From assembly GCA_035295125.1 (NCBI GenBank), contig DATGJP010000115.1:124001-188000 (forward strand): a DNA stretch of 64,000 nucleotides. The letters are read 5' to 3'. Under the pieces are notes generated by a model, which was given only the letters and a program-made list of their open reading frames with translations, was not told where the DNA came from and did not search any database. This document shows positions 25,400 to 34,710 of this stretch, piece by piece (the first letter of the stretch is position 1; the number at the start of each line of letters is the position of its first letter). This stretch comes from JAICMB01 sp035295125. GTDB lineage: Bacteria; Acidobacteriota; Terriglobia; Bryobacterales; Bryobacteraceae. The translations under genes were made by a program, and so were the position numbers.

Positions 25400-26138
25400 C
25401 CGCACCTAGCCGTACGCCTTGCGAGGTCATATGCCGCAGAGCGATGCGAGTCCAGCGTTGCTCACCACTCCGCGACGGATCGCTCGCGCTGGAGCAATCT
25501 ATGTGGCAGGGACGCAAACGATACGAATATGGGGTATGCCGATTGCATCACGCGGAAGGCCAACACCGCATCAGCCCATGACGGCTCCGCCAAGGCTATG
25601 AAGGCCGTAAGATGATCGGCTTGACTTTTGGCAGCCCGTGCCGTCACGCGAGCGCCGTAGCCCTCGATGGTGTGGCTATCCAATAAGCGGCGACTCATCA
25701 CAGAAGAACGGAATACGGGCGTGGTACGTTTAACCATGCCCCAATGGCGAAAGACGCTTAAATTTCGTGCAGCGTCGCTAGTGGACGATATCGCCCCTCG
25801 TCCCCGACGAGAAGTTGTTCCAACTCTGATTCTTGTAGTGATCGGTCCAACCCCAACTGGACGGATTGAAGGTGCTATATCCCGGGAAGTGACTTGCAAT
25901 TGCTTATTGAAACTGGGAAGCGCCCAATAACCCACGTCTCCGGAGTCTTCATAGCTCATGACCTTGTATGTAAGTTCATCACAAGGGTGGATCCGGCGGG
26001 AACGCCACCGGTCTTCACGAAGCTGCCCGATGTGGGGTGGTCGGTCCGGCCGTGGGACATACCCACACGAGAAACAGCGTCGTGCGCTGCGATGGTAGTT
26101 CCAACATCGCGCGTTGAAACGGGTATTGGATGTGTGCG
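25400..26138. other. Region without a supportable gene
   Basis: About 740 bases after the MetE-like gene. Short open frames exist on both strands (for example 25462-25959 minus and 25667-25930 plus), but their translations are Arg/Ser-rich, show no family motif, no ribosome site and no hydrophobic core. The region leads into a relic of a MetE-like gene, so it is probably decayed coding DNA. Confidence 0.5.
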
Positions 26139-26210
26139 TTCGGCTTGCCCGCGTCGTATGTCGCAGCCGCCGATCCTTTGCCTCAGATCGATCTCATTCC
26201 CGGCCGGGAC
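26139..26210 (+). pseudogene. Relic of a second MetE-like gene (C-terminal end only)
   Basis: Translated in frame, these 24 codons read FGLPASYVAAAD followed by PLPQIDLIPGRD. The end of the intact MetE-like protein reads LGLPVSYVPAAD followed by PMLQIDVVPGRD; 17 of 24 residues are identical. No further similarity is visible upstream, so only the tail of a duplicated gene survives. It ends 34 bases before the SnoaL-like start codon. The intact paralogue at 24197-25399 and this relic both end in PGRD. Confidence 0.75.
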
Positions 26211-26244
26211 GTTCGCCAAACTAAACTCGTCGCGAGGAGGTCCC

Positions 26245-26706
26245 ATGTCGGACGAAAACAAGGCCTTAGTTCATCGCTGGATTAAAGAGGTATGGAACGA
26301 AGGTCGCGAACAGACCATCGACGAACTATTCGCTCCTGACTCCATAGCCGAAGGAATCGGCGAAACGGACCAGGAAGTCCGTGGGCCGGAGGCGTTCCGC
26401 CAATTCTATCGCAACATGCGTTCCCTGCTTCCGGAAGTGCACATTCAGGTAGAAGACACAGTAGCCGAAGGCGACAAGGTTGTAGCACGCCTGACGCTCG
26501 AAGGAACGCACACCGGCTCCGGCATGGGAACCCGCGGCACCGGGCATCGAGTTAAGGTCCGAGGTGTTGTGATACTTCAAATTACTGGCGGCCGCATCGT
26601 GCACGGCTGGAATTACTGGGATCAGCTCGCCTTTCTGCGCCAGATCGGCGCCCCAGCTGCCAGCCCCGCTCCGACCGTCGATCGGTTTTTGGAGCACGGC
26701 CGCTAA
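26245..26706 (+). CDS. SnoaL-like (NTF2-fold) ester-cyclase family protein
   Basis: This 153-residue cytoplasmic protein starts at ATG 26245 with a strong GAGGAGG four bases upstream. It is an NTF2-fold protein of the SnoaL/polyketide-cyclase type: NKALVHRWIKEVWNEG, VRGPEAFRQFYRNM, VAEGDKVVARLTLEGTHTGS, VKVRGVVILQITGGRIVHGW and a conserved WNYWDQLAFLRQIG C-terminus. SnoaL enzymes catalyse intramolecular aldol or ester cyclisations, but most stand-alone homologues are uncharacterised and may simply bind small ligands. It has no obvious functional partner nearby; upstream is degraded DNA and downstream a convergent gene. The open frame extends upstream to 25894 but that part looks non-coding. 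Confidence 0.85.
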   Translation: MSDENKALVHRWIKEVWNEGREQTIDELFAPDSIAEGIGETDQEVRGPEAFRQFYRNMRSLLPEVHIQVEDTVAEGDKVVARLTLEGTHTGSGMGTRGTGHRVKVRGVVILQITGGRIVHGWNYWDQLAFLRQIGAPAASPAPTVDRFLEHGR

Positions 26707-26709
26707 CGC

Positions 26710-26723
26710 CGAACTTCGGTTCG
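26710..26723. terminator. Small UUCG-tetraloop hairpin between convergent genes
   Basis: CGAAC and GTTCG flank a TTCG loop, giving the very stable C(UUCG)G tetraloop hairpin right after the SnoaL-like stop codon. No T-run follows, so termination is only possible. Confidence 0.3.
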
Positions 26724-26802
26724 TCGCCCGATCCAAACCGCTCCGGAGGAAATTGGTCCCGCGGTAGGAGCGGCCCGTCCCCATATCCCTACCCAACTGA
26801 AC

Positions 26803-29289
26803 TTATGGCGCAAAATACGCGTTGATATCGACGATTAAGTCCGTACTGTTCGTCACGAACACGCTTACCGCTCCACTGCTCCCGGCCGGAACGATCGCAG
26901 CGTTTGCCACCACTTTCCCCGCTGGCGAATTCAGCGTTGAAACGTTCGGTTGAACTTGCGTTGCGGGCCAGATTGTCAGGAACCCCAGCGTACCTGCCGA
27001 CGGAACTACCGTCACATTGAGCGAATAGGCCAGGCCTGCCAGTGACACCCCGCAGACACTCGCTTGGACAGGAAACGTACGCGTCGCTCCTCCCGCCACG
27101 CTCGGTGAACCGAATGGACCGTTCGCAAATCGGGTGTCCACTACACGGCAAGGCGTAAGTGTATACAGTGCCAGGCCTCCAATTGCTCCTGGAGGCGCAA
27201 AGTAGCCATTGACATCGACGATTACATCCGTGTCATCCGTCGCGAAGAAGCTTACGTCCCCATTGGTGCCGGCGGGCACGATCGCCGCGTTCGCAACCAC
27301 GCTCCCATCGGGTGAATTCAGTGTCGAAACTACCGGCTGCGTTCGCCCCGCCGGCCACACAGTGAGATACCCCAGTGGCCTTCTGGGAACAACCGTGATG
27401 TTCATCGAGTATGCCTGTGCGTTGTTGGGAAGGCCGCAAGGGCTCGACGCGATCGGGAAGGTACGCACCGTGCCCCCGCTGACCAGGGGACCGCTTAACG
27501 GGCCGGTCACCCCGCGTGTATCGGCGACGCGGCAGGGCGCCACCGGATAGAAGGAGAGGCTGCCGAGTGTTGCCGCCGGCCCAAAGTAGCCGTTGATGTC
27601 GATGATTACGTCGGCAGTGTTGCTCACGAACACGTTGATCGCGCTGTTCACGCCCGCTGGAACAATTGCGGCGTTGGCTACGATCCGGCCATCGAAAGAA
27701 TTCAATGTGGAGACTACAGGCTGGGTCTGTCCCGCCGGCCATACAGTCAAATATTGTAGTCCGCCGTGGGGCACAACCGTGATGTTCAGCGAATAAGCTT
27801 GCGCGCCAGCAGGAATACCACAGGCGCTTTGGGAAATCGGCACGGTTCGCATAGTTCCGCCGGAGATCGAGGGTCCGCCGAAGGTTCCAAACGCATCACG
27901 CGTGTCCATGATGCGGCAGGGCGTGACCGGCACGAACTGCGCCCCGGACGTCGTCGTCGAACCCGTCGTGAACGACCAGATGATCGACGCCGTCGTCCCC
28001 GCCGTGTTCTTCGCGTTAATTTGCCAGTAATACGTCGTGTTGGGGTTGAGCTGACCCGGCGAATAGGCAAGTCTCGTCGTGTTCATTACGAAAGGCGGAG
28101 GGTTCGCGGGGCCGAAGTAGACGTCGTAAGAGGTCGCACCGCTAGCAGCCCCCCACGTGAGTGCAGTATTCAAACCGACACCAGAGGCACCCTGAGATGG
28201 CGTGAAGACCGTGACCGCAGAAGGAGGAGGAATGGGCGGGCTGAGCGAAGCGACCGTGGGTATCGCCGCATTGTCGTTCGCAACATATACGATGCCGAGG
28301 CCGCCGATTGCGAGCCCTGCCGGGGAATCGATCGGAGATCCCATGGAGATGCTTGTTATGGTGGCGCCCGGGTTAATGAGCCGGACACGGCCGCTGTTCA
28401 GTTCAGTTACGAAAACGTCGCCTGAGGAGTCCACTGCGACGTGCCAGGGGCTGTTTAGACCGGCCTGGCTTGCCGGACCTCCATCACCCACGTCGTTTGA
28501 CGAGCCATTCCCGGCAATCGTCGTGATAATGCCGCCCGATACTCTCCGAATCCGATTGCCGCCGGAATCGGCAATGTATATGTTTCCTGCGCCGTCCACA
28601 GCAACGCCGAGCGGCCGCGACAGATTGGCGCTTGTCGCCGCCCCCCCGTCGCCTAGCGCGCAGCACAGTCCGCCGCCGGCAACGGTGGTGATTGTTCCAC
28701 GGGAAATCTTCCGTATTAGGTTGTAGTTGCTGCTGGCTTGTGCAACATAAATATTGCCTGAACTATCCAGCGCGAGGCCCCACGGCACCGCGATGTACGC
28801 ATTCATAGCTGGCCCACCATCGCCCAGGTTGCAGCAGGCGGCGCCTCCCGCGATGGTCGTGATGGTGCCGGTCGTGTCGACCTCGCGAATACGATAGAGA
28901 CCGAAGGCAGTGTCAGCGATGAACAAATCGCCAGCGGCATCGGAGGCGATTGCAGTGGGTGATAGCGCTGCCTGCGTGGCGGGGATCCCCTCACCAAGGC
29001 CGGTTCCGCCACCAGCGACGGTTGCGATTTGGCCGGTCTTATTGACTTTTCGAATCAGCCCAGCCGAGACAATATAGAGGTTTCCCACAGCGTCCGCGGC
29101 GACGTCGTAGCAAGGGACCCCTAGAGCGGCGCTGGTGGCCGAACCACCATCTCCTGCCCCGGGCAGAAAGAACGGATTTGCCCCTCCCGCCACGGTCGCA
29201 ATCGTGTATGTCTGCGCTTGGCAACAGATTGCCATAGGGACCGTAATCGCAATGGAACAGAACAGTATCGCCCTTGCCTTCGTGCCCAT
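26803..29289 (-). CDS. Exported NHL-repeat propeller protein with three C-terminal tandem repeats
   Basis: The start is ATG 29289, preceded by AGGAG and giving a signal peptide (MGTKARAILFCSIAITVPMA); the open frame further upstream overlaps the next gene. The 828-residue protein has five to six NHL repeats (TVAGGG, GVAVDGAGNIYIADSGGNRI, HVAVDSSGDVFVTE) forming a propeller to about residue 350, a fibronectin-III-like module (about 365-450: TALTWGAASGATSYDVYFGP), and three tandem repeats of about 125 residues sharing PCRxxDTR, CGxxxxAxAYSxNxTVVP, LTxWPAxxxQPxVSTLNS, ANAAIVPAG and DxNxYFxP. Each repeat has a conserved Cys pair. It closes a three-gene operon that starts with a caspase-like gene. 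A surface or extracellular role is likely; the repeats may be a cell-surface or glycan-binding module. Confidence 0.88.
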   Translation of the reverse strand: MGTKARAILFCSIAITVPMAICCQAQTYTIATVAGGANPFFLPGAGDGGSATSAALGVPCYDVAADAVGNLYIVSAGLIRKVNKTGQIATVAGGGTGLGEGIPATQAALSPTAIASDAAGDLFIADTAFGLYRIREVDTTGTITTIAGGAACCNLGDGGPAMNAYIAVPWGLALDSSGNIYVAQASSNYNLIRKISRGTITTVAGGGLCCALGDGGAATSANLSRPLGVAVDGAGNIYIADSGGNRIRRVSGGIITTIAGNGSSNDVGDGGPASQAGLNSPWHVAVDSSGDVFVTELNSGRVRLINPGATITSISMGSPIDSPAGLAIGGLGIVYVANDNAAIPTVASLSPPIPPPSAVTVFTPSQGASGVGLNTALTWGAASGATSYDVYFGPANPPPFVMNTTRLAYSPGQLNPNTTYYWQINAKNTAGTTASIIWSFTTGSTTTSGAQFVPVTPCRIMDTRDAFGTFGGPSISGGTMRTVPISQSACGIPAGAQAYSLNITVVPHGGLQYLTVWPAGQTQPVVSTLNSFDGRIVANAAIVPAGVNSAINVFVSNTADVIIDINGYFGPAATLGSLSFYPVAPCRVADTRGVTGPLSGPLVSGGTVRTFPIASSPCGLPNNAQAYSMNITVVPRRPLGYLTVWPAGRTQPVVSTLNSPDGSVVANAAIVPAGTNGDVSFFATDDTDVIVDVNGYFAPPGAIGGLALYTLTPCRVVDTRFANGPFGSPSVAGGATRTFPVQASVCGVSLAGLAYSLNVTVVPSAGTLGFLTIWPATQVQPNVSTLNSPAGKVVANAAIVPAGSSGAVSVFVTNSTDLIVDINAYFAP

Positions 29290-29320
29290 CAGTCTTCTCC
29301 TGGGTTGAAAATGATTCGTT

Positions 29321-30016
29321 CTACTGCGTGAGCGTGAACGTGATCTGGTCTTGCGGTGTACTGCTGTCAGTCCCAAACGATGTAAAACTGACGAACGTAA
29401 TTGTGTTTCCAACCTGGCTCACACCAATAAGTGTGTTCTGCACCCAGGCGCCATTGTCGGAGTTACAACGCGAACTGGCGGTTCCATAGCTATAAGCCGT
29501 GGACGTGAGGCCAACCCTACTGATCCTGGCGGCAAGCGGATTATTGGCCATCGGGCCGACGTACCACGTCGCGGTCCCGGGAAATGTGCAGATGTCGGCG
29601 CCAGCCGCCGAAGTCAGGGTCCAAACCGTCGCGCCGCCGTCAGTTACTCCGGGGCCGGCAACGGTCACTAATGCTTTCCCGCTCAGGATATTGCTAGGCC
29701 CTGCATAGTTGCCCGCTCGGAACCCCGAGGCAATCAGAGTCGGAGCCGGAACAACCTGCGGGAATCCCGCAGCCAATGTCAAATTTCCGTTCGAATCCAC
29801 ATTGAACTTCATCGTGAGGTTGACGTAGATCGTGACGCCGGGAGCGATGACCACCGGCACCTGGGTCGCGGTCACGGTATTTCCGGAGCCCGTCAATGCG
29901 GACCGCTCAAACAGTGCGAACGGGGGCGTCGGCGACTGGGCGAAAGACACTACACTCAAGACGGGCAGAACCGCCACCAAGACCATCTGCCTTAAAATTC
30001 CAGAAGGTAAATTCAT
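29321..30016 (-). CDS. Exported protein of unknown function
   Basis: I do not recognise a family. The start is ATG 30016, with AAGGAGAGG eight bases upstream; it gives a 231-residue protein with a signal peptide (LRQMVLVAVLPVLSVVSFAQ). The mature part is rich in Thr, Ser, Gly and Val and appears all-beta, with a few aromatic residues and two Cys (DICTFPG; SRCNSDNG) that may form a disulfide. It ends TPQDQITFTLTQ. It is the middle gene of the operon caspase-like peptidase, this protein, NHL-repeat protein, with gaps of 50 and 31 bases. The beta-rich, secreted character suggests a surface or matrix component; it could be a partner or substrate of the peptidase, but that is a guess. Confidence 0.75.
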   Translation of the reverse strand: MNLPSGILRQMVLVAVLPVLSVVSFAQSPTPPFALFERSALTGSGNTVTATQVPVVIAPGVTIYVNLTMKFNVDSNGNLTLAAGFPQVVPAPTLIASGFRAGNYAGPSNILSGKALVTVAGPGVTDGGATVWTLTSAAGADICTFPGTATWYVGPMANNPLAARISRVGLTSTAYSYGTASSRCNSDNGAWVQNTLIGVSQVGNTITFVSFTSFGTDSSTPQDQITFTLTQ

Positions 30017-30066
30017 CGTATCCTCTCCTTTTTTCTTGATTGACACTGCAATAACCAGGGCCGCCG

Positions 30067-31872
30067 TCACCGCTCTGCCCTCGATAAGATCTTGAGACCC
30101 GCGCTCGCGCGCAAACCCGAAGCCCGGCCGATCAGATCCAAAAAACGCCCATATCGAGCATCGTCGGCCTCAAAGGTCGGACACTGCGGCGAACCGCCTG
30201 AAGCGGCCTGACACCGGAAATCATCGAAGCCGGCAGGTTTCTCGGCAAAAGCGAAAGCCTTGAGGAACTCAGTTCCCAAAGGACGGCGTACCTGTGCGCG
30301 CAGGATTTCGATGGATGTACGGGCCATCTTCTCGATCTTCAAATCTCGCGCGGCAGGGTCTGGGAATAGCTCCGGATCGCCCGGCCCAGGATAAAGAACC
30401 GTGACAGCCCCGGCACTGTCGATATCCGTCACCAAAAGGTGAGTACCGGCCCCTCCTGCAACCGAAATTGCCACGGTCTCGCCCTGCAAGAATTCCGACC
30501 GGTAGTCCTGTTTGATCTTCCCGGACGCGTCGGTCGCCGAAATATCCAGGCTCAGCGGAAAATCTTGCTTTGGAAACTCGAGTGCCAGTAGCTTTTCAAC
30601 ATCGGCCTGTCGCGCGACGCGTTTCAATAATTGCGGTACTTCGCTCAGCGCATATTCGCGGATGAGTGCCAGCGTGCGATGGTAGAGAAACAGCCGGTTT
30701 TGCCGCGCCACAACAAGCACGTCGAAACGTCCATGCGAGAGAATGATGCCCGGGAACGCGGCGATGCGCGCGCGCAGTTGGTCATCGACGTTGTCGAGAG
30801 CAACGGCGACTCCTCCCGCGACGGGACGAGGCTCTGACGGTTCTTTGTGGGCTACGACGGGCGCACTCCCGATTCGGAAGAGGGCCTGCCGCATGGCTGC
30901 CGGACTGGGCGCAAGCGCCTGGGGACGCTGTGTCCAGAATGCTTCCATGCGGGCGCGGATAGCACCAAAGAGTTGCTCGTAAGTGATGACACCCAGGCCG
31001 CCCTGAGCGGCACTACTCTGCAAAGACGCTAGCAGCGCGTCGGTAAATGCGCCGTGTGGCTGTCCATCGATGGTCTGAAAACGTCCGCTACGGAGCATCT
31101 CGCCAGAGATGTCCGCAGCCGTTTGGTTTCTCGATGCGGCGCTGAATGATATGACGTTGCGGTAGGGATACTCTTCCCCACCCGCGACACCCTTTGCTCT
31201 CAATTCCGGTGATTCCTTGGGTGCAGGCTCCGAGTCAGCCCGCTGCGGTGGGAGCAGCCTCATAATATTGAATCCGCGAGGCTCGCCTTCCCAGGCGCGA
31301 ATGTCGCGCGCGCTGTTTTCCGAATAACATGCGTCCAAAACGACCCATGCCGACGCTTCAGGATTCAACCGGGAGAGAATCGGCTTGACGTCGCGATCGC
31401 CGACGATCAGGGAGGCCACCACCCGTCGGGCCGACGACACATCCACATCGTGCGGAGCCAGCGCGCCCGAGTTTGGACCAATATTGGCCGCCACGATGCG
31501 CATGCCTTCATCGAAAGCGCTGGTTCCATGGCCACTGAAATAGAAGAAGACCTGGTCCCCGGGTTTTGCCCGCTTCACAAGCGCTTCGAGGCTGGAAAGT
31601 ACCGCTGCGCGCGTCGCCTTCTCGTCGGTTAAAGTGATGAGGTTCTCCGGCGTAATTGCATACTGTCGGACCAGCATCGCTGACATTGATGCAACATCGT
31701 GCCGCGGACCCTGCAAATCAAGCCTTCCGTTGAGAGCGGCGTAGCGCCCGACACCCACCAGAAGCGCATACTGCGCCGCGCACCCCATCGTGGCAGTGGC
31801 GGCAGCAATTAGCGTCATCGCAAACAAACGCCGGATTCCATGAACTCCGCTTCGCGGCTTTCTAGTGGTCAT
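30067..31872 (-). CDS. Exported caspase-family peptidase (C14) with DUF4384
   Basis: The 601-residue protein has a signal peptide (RRLFAMTLIAAATATMGCAA), then a caspase/metacaspase p20-like domain (YALLVGVGRYAALNG; residues about 35-290) with catalytic His115 in FFYFSGHGT and Cys182 in VVLDACYSEN, so the His-Cys dyad is intact. Residues about 440-560 match DUF4384 (SEFLQGETVAISVAGGAGTH; LLVTDIDSAGAVTVLYPGPG), a module often attached to secreted bacterial caspase homologues and protein kinases. Metacaspase-like enzymes usually cut after Arg or Lys. Being exported, it would act outside the cytoplasm. It begins the three-gene minus-strand operon and diverges from a second cluster that also encodes a caspase-like peptidase. 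Confidence 0.9.
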   Translation of the reverse strand: MTTRKPRSGVHGIRRLFAMTLIAAATATMGCAAQYALLVGVGRYAALNGRLDLQGPRHDVASMSAMLVRQYAITPENLITLTDEKATRAAVLSSLEALVKRAKPGDQVFFYFSGHGTSAFDEGMRIVAANIGPNSGALAPHDVDVSSARRVVASLIVGDRDVKPILSRLNPEASAWVVLDACYSENSARDIRAWEGEPRGFNIMRLLPPQRADSEPAPKESPELRAKGVAGGEEYPYRNVISFSAASRNQTAADISGEMLRSGRFQTIDGQPHGAFTDALLASLQSSAAQGGLGVITYEQLFGAIRARMEAFWTQRPQALAPSPAAMRQALFRIGSAPVVAHKEPSEPRPVAGGVAVALDNVDDQLRARIAAFPGIILSHGRFDVLVVARQNRLFLYHRTLALIREYALSEVPQLLKRVARQADVEKLLALEFPKQDFPLSLDISATDASGKIKQDYRSEFLQGETVAISVAGGAGTHLLVTDIDSAGAVTVLYPGPGDPELFPDPAARDLKIEKMARTSIEILRAQVRRPLGTEFLKAFAFAEKPAGFDDFRCQAASGGSPQCPTFEADDARYGRFLDLIGRASGLRASAGLKILSRAER

Positions 31873-32057
31873 GAAAGGATCCCGTTAAGCAGATTGCCGG
31901 GCCGCACACAGCCTATATGGGCGCACACGGGCATTGCTTACATTGCCGCGAAACTTTTTTTTCGAGCAGCAACGTTCAGAGAATGTAATGAGCCGCCAAT
32001 TCATCCCATATACCTGCGTCAACGTTGCACAGAGATTACGCCGGAAGGAAACTGCTA

Positions 32058-33335
32058 ATGCGAACCAGACTCACCGTGATCCTGGCAGGCATTGTCTTCG
32101 CTGGTCCGGTGGCCCAAGGTCAACTACGAGGTTTGCTCAGCGGCCCCAGAATGGCGAAGGTGACGCGGCTGGTGCCTCCCACGATCAACTTGGCCCACCG
32201 GCGAATCCGCATTGAATCGAAAGTCGTGGGCCGCATCGCCGATGGCGATAGCTTGCCTAATCTACTCACAACTAAGCTCGTCGCCCAGATCCAGCACGAC
32301 CCCAGGATCACGATCGACGAAGTCAAACCGCAGACCATCCTCAGTTTCGCAATCACAAACGGGTACATCGAAACCTTTCAGGGCACAGCGAATGGACAGT
32401 CCTATACCAGTTACCGGGGAAAGATCGATGTTTCCTACCAGGCCCTCGACGCGGCTACGAAGCGCGCACTCGATTCGGAGAACCTGAGCGAGACCATCGG
32501 TTACGACGAACGTACCAGCAATTCGTGGCGAGACATGTTTGTGAGAGGAAGCGGCGAAAATCCACCTCGCAGCGCGAACGAGGCCTGGGACCGTCTGGTA
32601 AACAAAACGGTCAGGGACATGGGGCAGCGAGTGGCTCCGATTCAGGAAACGTTCGAGGCTTCGCTGCCGGGCGGCAAAGGTCTGGACCCCATTAAGAACA
32701 AAGCGATGAACGGGCTTTGGCAGGAAGTTATTAAGGATGCGGAGGAATTCCCGCCACTTCCCAAACCGAGTGACGATGCCGATCGCACCTACCTGATCGC
32801 ACTCGGAAAAGAGGTGCTGGCTTATAAACTGGCGGTCGAAGCTGATGATGCCATGAAGGGCAGAATGGATGATATTCCGTGCGCGGCGGCACTCGACCAG
32901 CGACATCGCTCACGCGGTTACCTTTACGAATCCAGCAAGCTCTACAAGGACATACTTCAAGTCAAGCCATCGGACAAGGTCTTTCAGGCGGGCCAGATGC
33001 GTGTTTCCCAGGCTCTGACCACCTACGATATCATCGAGCACAATCAGCCGAATTGCGATATCGGGGCGACGCCGCCACCTCCTCCCGCCAGCAACCCTCT
33101 TGAGAACATTCTGGCCTTCTGCAAGGCAGAACCGAAAGGCTCGTTGCCGCAAATCAAGGAATACATCGAGTCGGATGACTTCCTGCGCGATGCAAAAGGG
33201 ACCGACTACATGTTTAAGTTTCCTCAGGACGCGATTGCACTCGCTAAGGACTGCGGCTCCAGCGCCGCCGCGATCCAAAGCCTGATGCGCGGGCGCCTGG
33301 ACCCCTCGCGGAAGGTAACGACAACGAAAAAATAA
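32058..33335 (+). CDS. Exported protein of unknown function, coupled to a caspase-family gene
   Basis: The start is ATG 32058 with GGAAGGAA seven bases upstream. The 425-residue protein has a signal peptide (MRTRLTVILAGIVFAGPVAQ). Residues about 30-150 have alternating strands and helices (RRIRIESKVVGRIADGDSLP, LLTTKLVAQIQHDPRITIDE, SYRGKIDVSYQALDAATKRA) somewhat like periplasmic lipid-assembly or secretion components, but I cannot assign a family. A helical, TPR-like region follows (SRGYLYESSKLYKDILQVKP), with a Pro-rich linker near residue 340. The stop TAA is joined to the ATG of the next, caspase-like gene (TAAATG), so the two are translationally coupled and probably act together. Confidence 0.8.
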   Translation: MRTRLTVILAGIVFAGPVAQGQLRGLLSGPRMAKVTRLVPPTINLAHRRIRIESKVVGRIADGDSLPNLLTTKLVAQIQHDPRITIDEVKPQTILSFAITNGYIETFQGTANGQSYTSYRGKIDVSYQALDAATKRALDSENLSETIGYDERTSNSWRDMFVRGSGENPPRSANEAWDRLVNKTVRDMGQRVAPIQETFEASLPGGKGLDPIKNKAMNGLWQEVIKDAEEFPPLPKPSDDADRTYLIALGKEVLAYKLAVEADDAMKGRMDDIPCAAALDQRHRSRGYLYESSKLYKDILQVKPSDKVFQAGQMRVSQALTTYDIIEHNQPNCDIGATPPPPPASNPLENILAFCKAEPKGSLPQIKEYIESDDFLRDAKGTDYMFKFPQDAIALAKDCGSSAAAIQSLMRGRLDPSRKVTTTKK

Positions 33336-34619
33336 ATGAGGCTTCCCTTTTTCCTGTGCGCGGCCTGCGCAATCAGCTTATTACCCGTTGTCCAAGCGCA
33401 AATCGCGGACTGCCGGGCTGCTCTCACTGATTTGAGCCGCTTCAAAGAGTGGGCTTCACCCAGTCTTTCCTTTACTGAGCCCGCGGTGCGCAAGAGTCTC
33501 CTCATCTGGCAATCCGTCCTCGACGATGCCACCACCCGATGCCCGGATAGTCCCAGCAGCGCCGAACTCTGGTTTTATTTGAAGCTGGTCGCCGCGAAAA
33601 CCGGCGATTCCAGGACCGCGGCGCGTGCAGCCCGCGAGTTAGACGACCTGGAGGCGCGGCGCCCCCAGGGAAAGGTGAGCGCACCCGATGCCAAAGATCG
33701 TTTCGATCTGTTTGCTCCACTACCGCCCACCTCGAAACTGCCAAACGGGCGACCGATGCACAAATGGGCCCTGGTAATCGGGATTAACGGGTTTGCTCGT
33801 AAGGAAATCAACTCACTGCAATTTGCCGTGAAGGACTCTGCCGATTTCGCGGCATTCCTCACCGATCCGAACGGCGGCCGCTTCGACCGCGAACGGGTAC
33901 AGCAACGCGTTAACGAGCAAGCCACATATGCGGGCATCCGTGAAGGTATCGGCTGGCTGCGAGCCCATGTTCAGGAACAGGACATGGTGGTGGTGTACAT
34001 TGCCAGCCACGGCGGGCCTCGTAAGATGGACCCCAACGGAATGAGCTTTATCGTAACTTTCGATACGGACCTGCGCGACGCAGAGACACAATATGCTACG
34101 TCACTGGGCATGATCGACCTGGTCCAGACGTTGAATCGCGAGATTCGTGCGGCCCAGGTCGTACTCGTTCTCGATACTTGTTACAGCGGCGGCGCTCAGA
34201 ACGCCCCCGACGCTTCGCGCGGCCTGGTTCGTATCTGGCCTTCCGATGCACCCCCTCCGGTGCAAGCCCCTTCGTCACAGTCGTTCAGCGCCGCACTGGA
34301 AAGCTTCTCCAGTGGCCGCGGCCGGGCGGTAATCACTTCGGCACGCGCCGATGAGCGAGCCTTCGAAGGTCGGCCAACCGCCACCGGTTACCAGCCTTTC
34401 GAAAACGGCTTTTTTACTGGCGCGTTGTTACAGGAACTACGGCAGGACGGCGCTTCGCGCCCTCTAAGCGCTGTACTCCCGGCAGTCCGCGATCAGGTAA
34501 GCAAGCTGATGCGGCAGTGGAATCCGGCATTCACCCAGACACCTACTTTCGAGTTCAAGGACCAGGCGGGTGCAATCTCGTTGGGCGTGCCCGAGACCGC
34601 AGCACACCCACAACAATAG
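33336..34619 (+). CDS. Exported caspase-family peptidase (C14)
   Basis: This 427-residue protein has a signal peptide (FFLCAACAISLLPVVQAQ), a helical N-terminal part (about 25-135) and a caspase-like domain (about 142-410). The domain opens with KWALVIGINGFARKEINSLQ; His225 in VVVYIASHGG and Cys282 in LVLDTCYSGG form the dyad, and GRAVITSARADERAFE is the conserved later strand. The N-terminal part could be a prodomain or adaptor. It differs from the peptidase at 30067-31872, which has DUF4384 at the C-terminus. It is translated directly after the unknown exported protein. Downstream comes a small ORF with structured leader and then a TPR-CHAT gene, so two clan-CD peptidase families sit side by side. 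Confidence 0.9.
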   Translation: MRLPFFLCAACAISLLPVVQAQIADCRAALTDLSRFKEWASPSLSFTEPAVRKSLLIWQSVLDDATTRCPDSPSSAELWFYLKLVAAKTGDSRTAARAARELDDLEARRPQGKVSAPDAKDRFDLFAPLPPTSKLPNGRPMHKWALVIGINGFARKEINSLQFAVKDSADFAAFLTDPNGGRFDRERVQQRVNEQATYAGIREGIGWLRAHVQEQDMVVVYIASHGGPRKMDPNGMSFIVTFDTDLRDAETQYATSLGMIDLVQTLNREIRAAQVVLVLDTCYSGGAQNAPDASRGLVRIWPSDAPPPVQAPSSQSFSAALESFSSGRGRAVITSARADERAFEGRPTATGYQPFENGFFTGALLQELRQDGASRPLSAVLPAVRDQVSKLMRQWNPAFTQTPTFEFKDQAGAISLGVPETAAHPQQ

Positions 34620-34710
34620 TTCTTCCCTTTAAGATCCCAGACCGGCGCAGCCTGGCTCTAGTGATGCAGGGATTCCGACAGACAGCATTCCTCTTATTTT
34701 CTTTGTCACA

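Noticed and set aside
24125..25405. 426-codon minus-strand open frame opposite to the MetE-like gene
   Set aside because: The plus strand carries all zinc ligands of a known family; the antisense frame has no motif or ribosome site.
25462..25959. 165-codon minus-strand frame in the gap after the MetE-like gene
   Set aside because: Arg/Ser-rich, no recognisable domain and no ribosome site; treated as decayed DNA.
29290..29412. Longer N-terminus of the NHL-repeat protein
   Set aside because: It overlaps the upstream secreted-protein gene and is Arg/Ser-rich; ATG 29289 has a ribosome site and a signal peptide.
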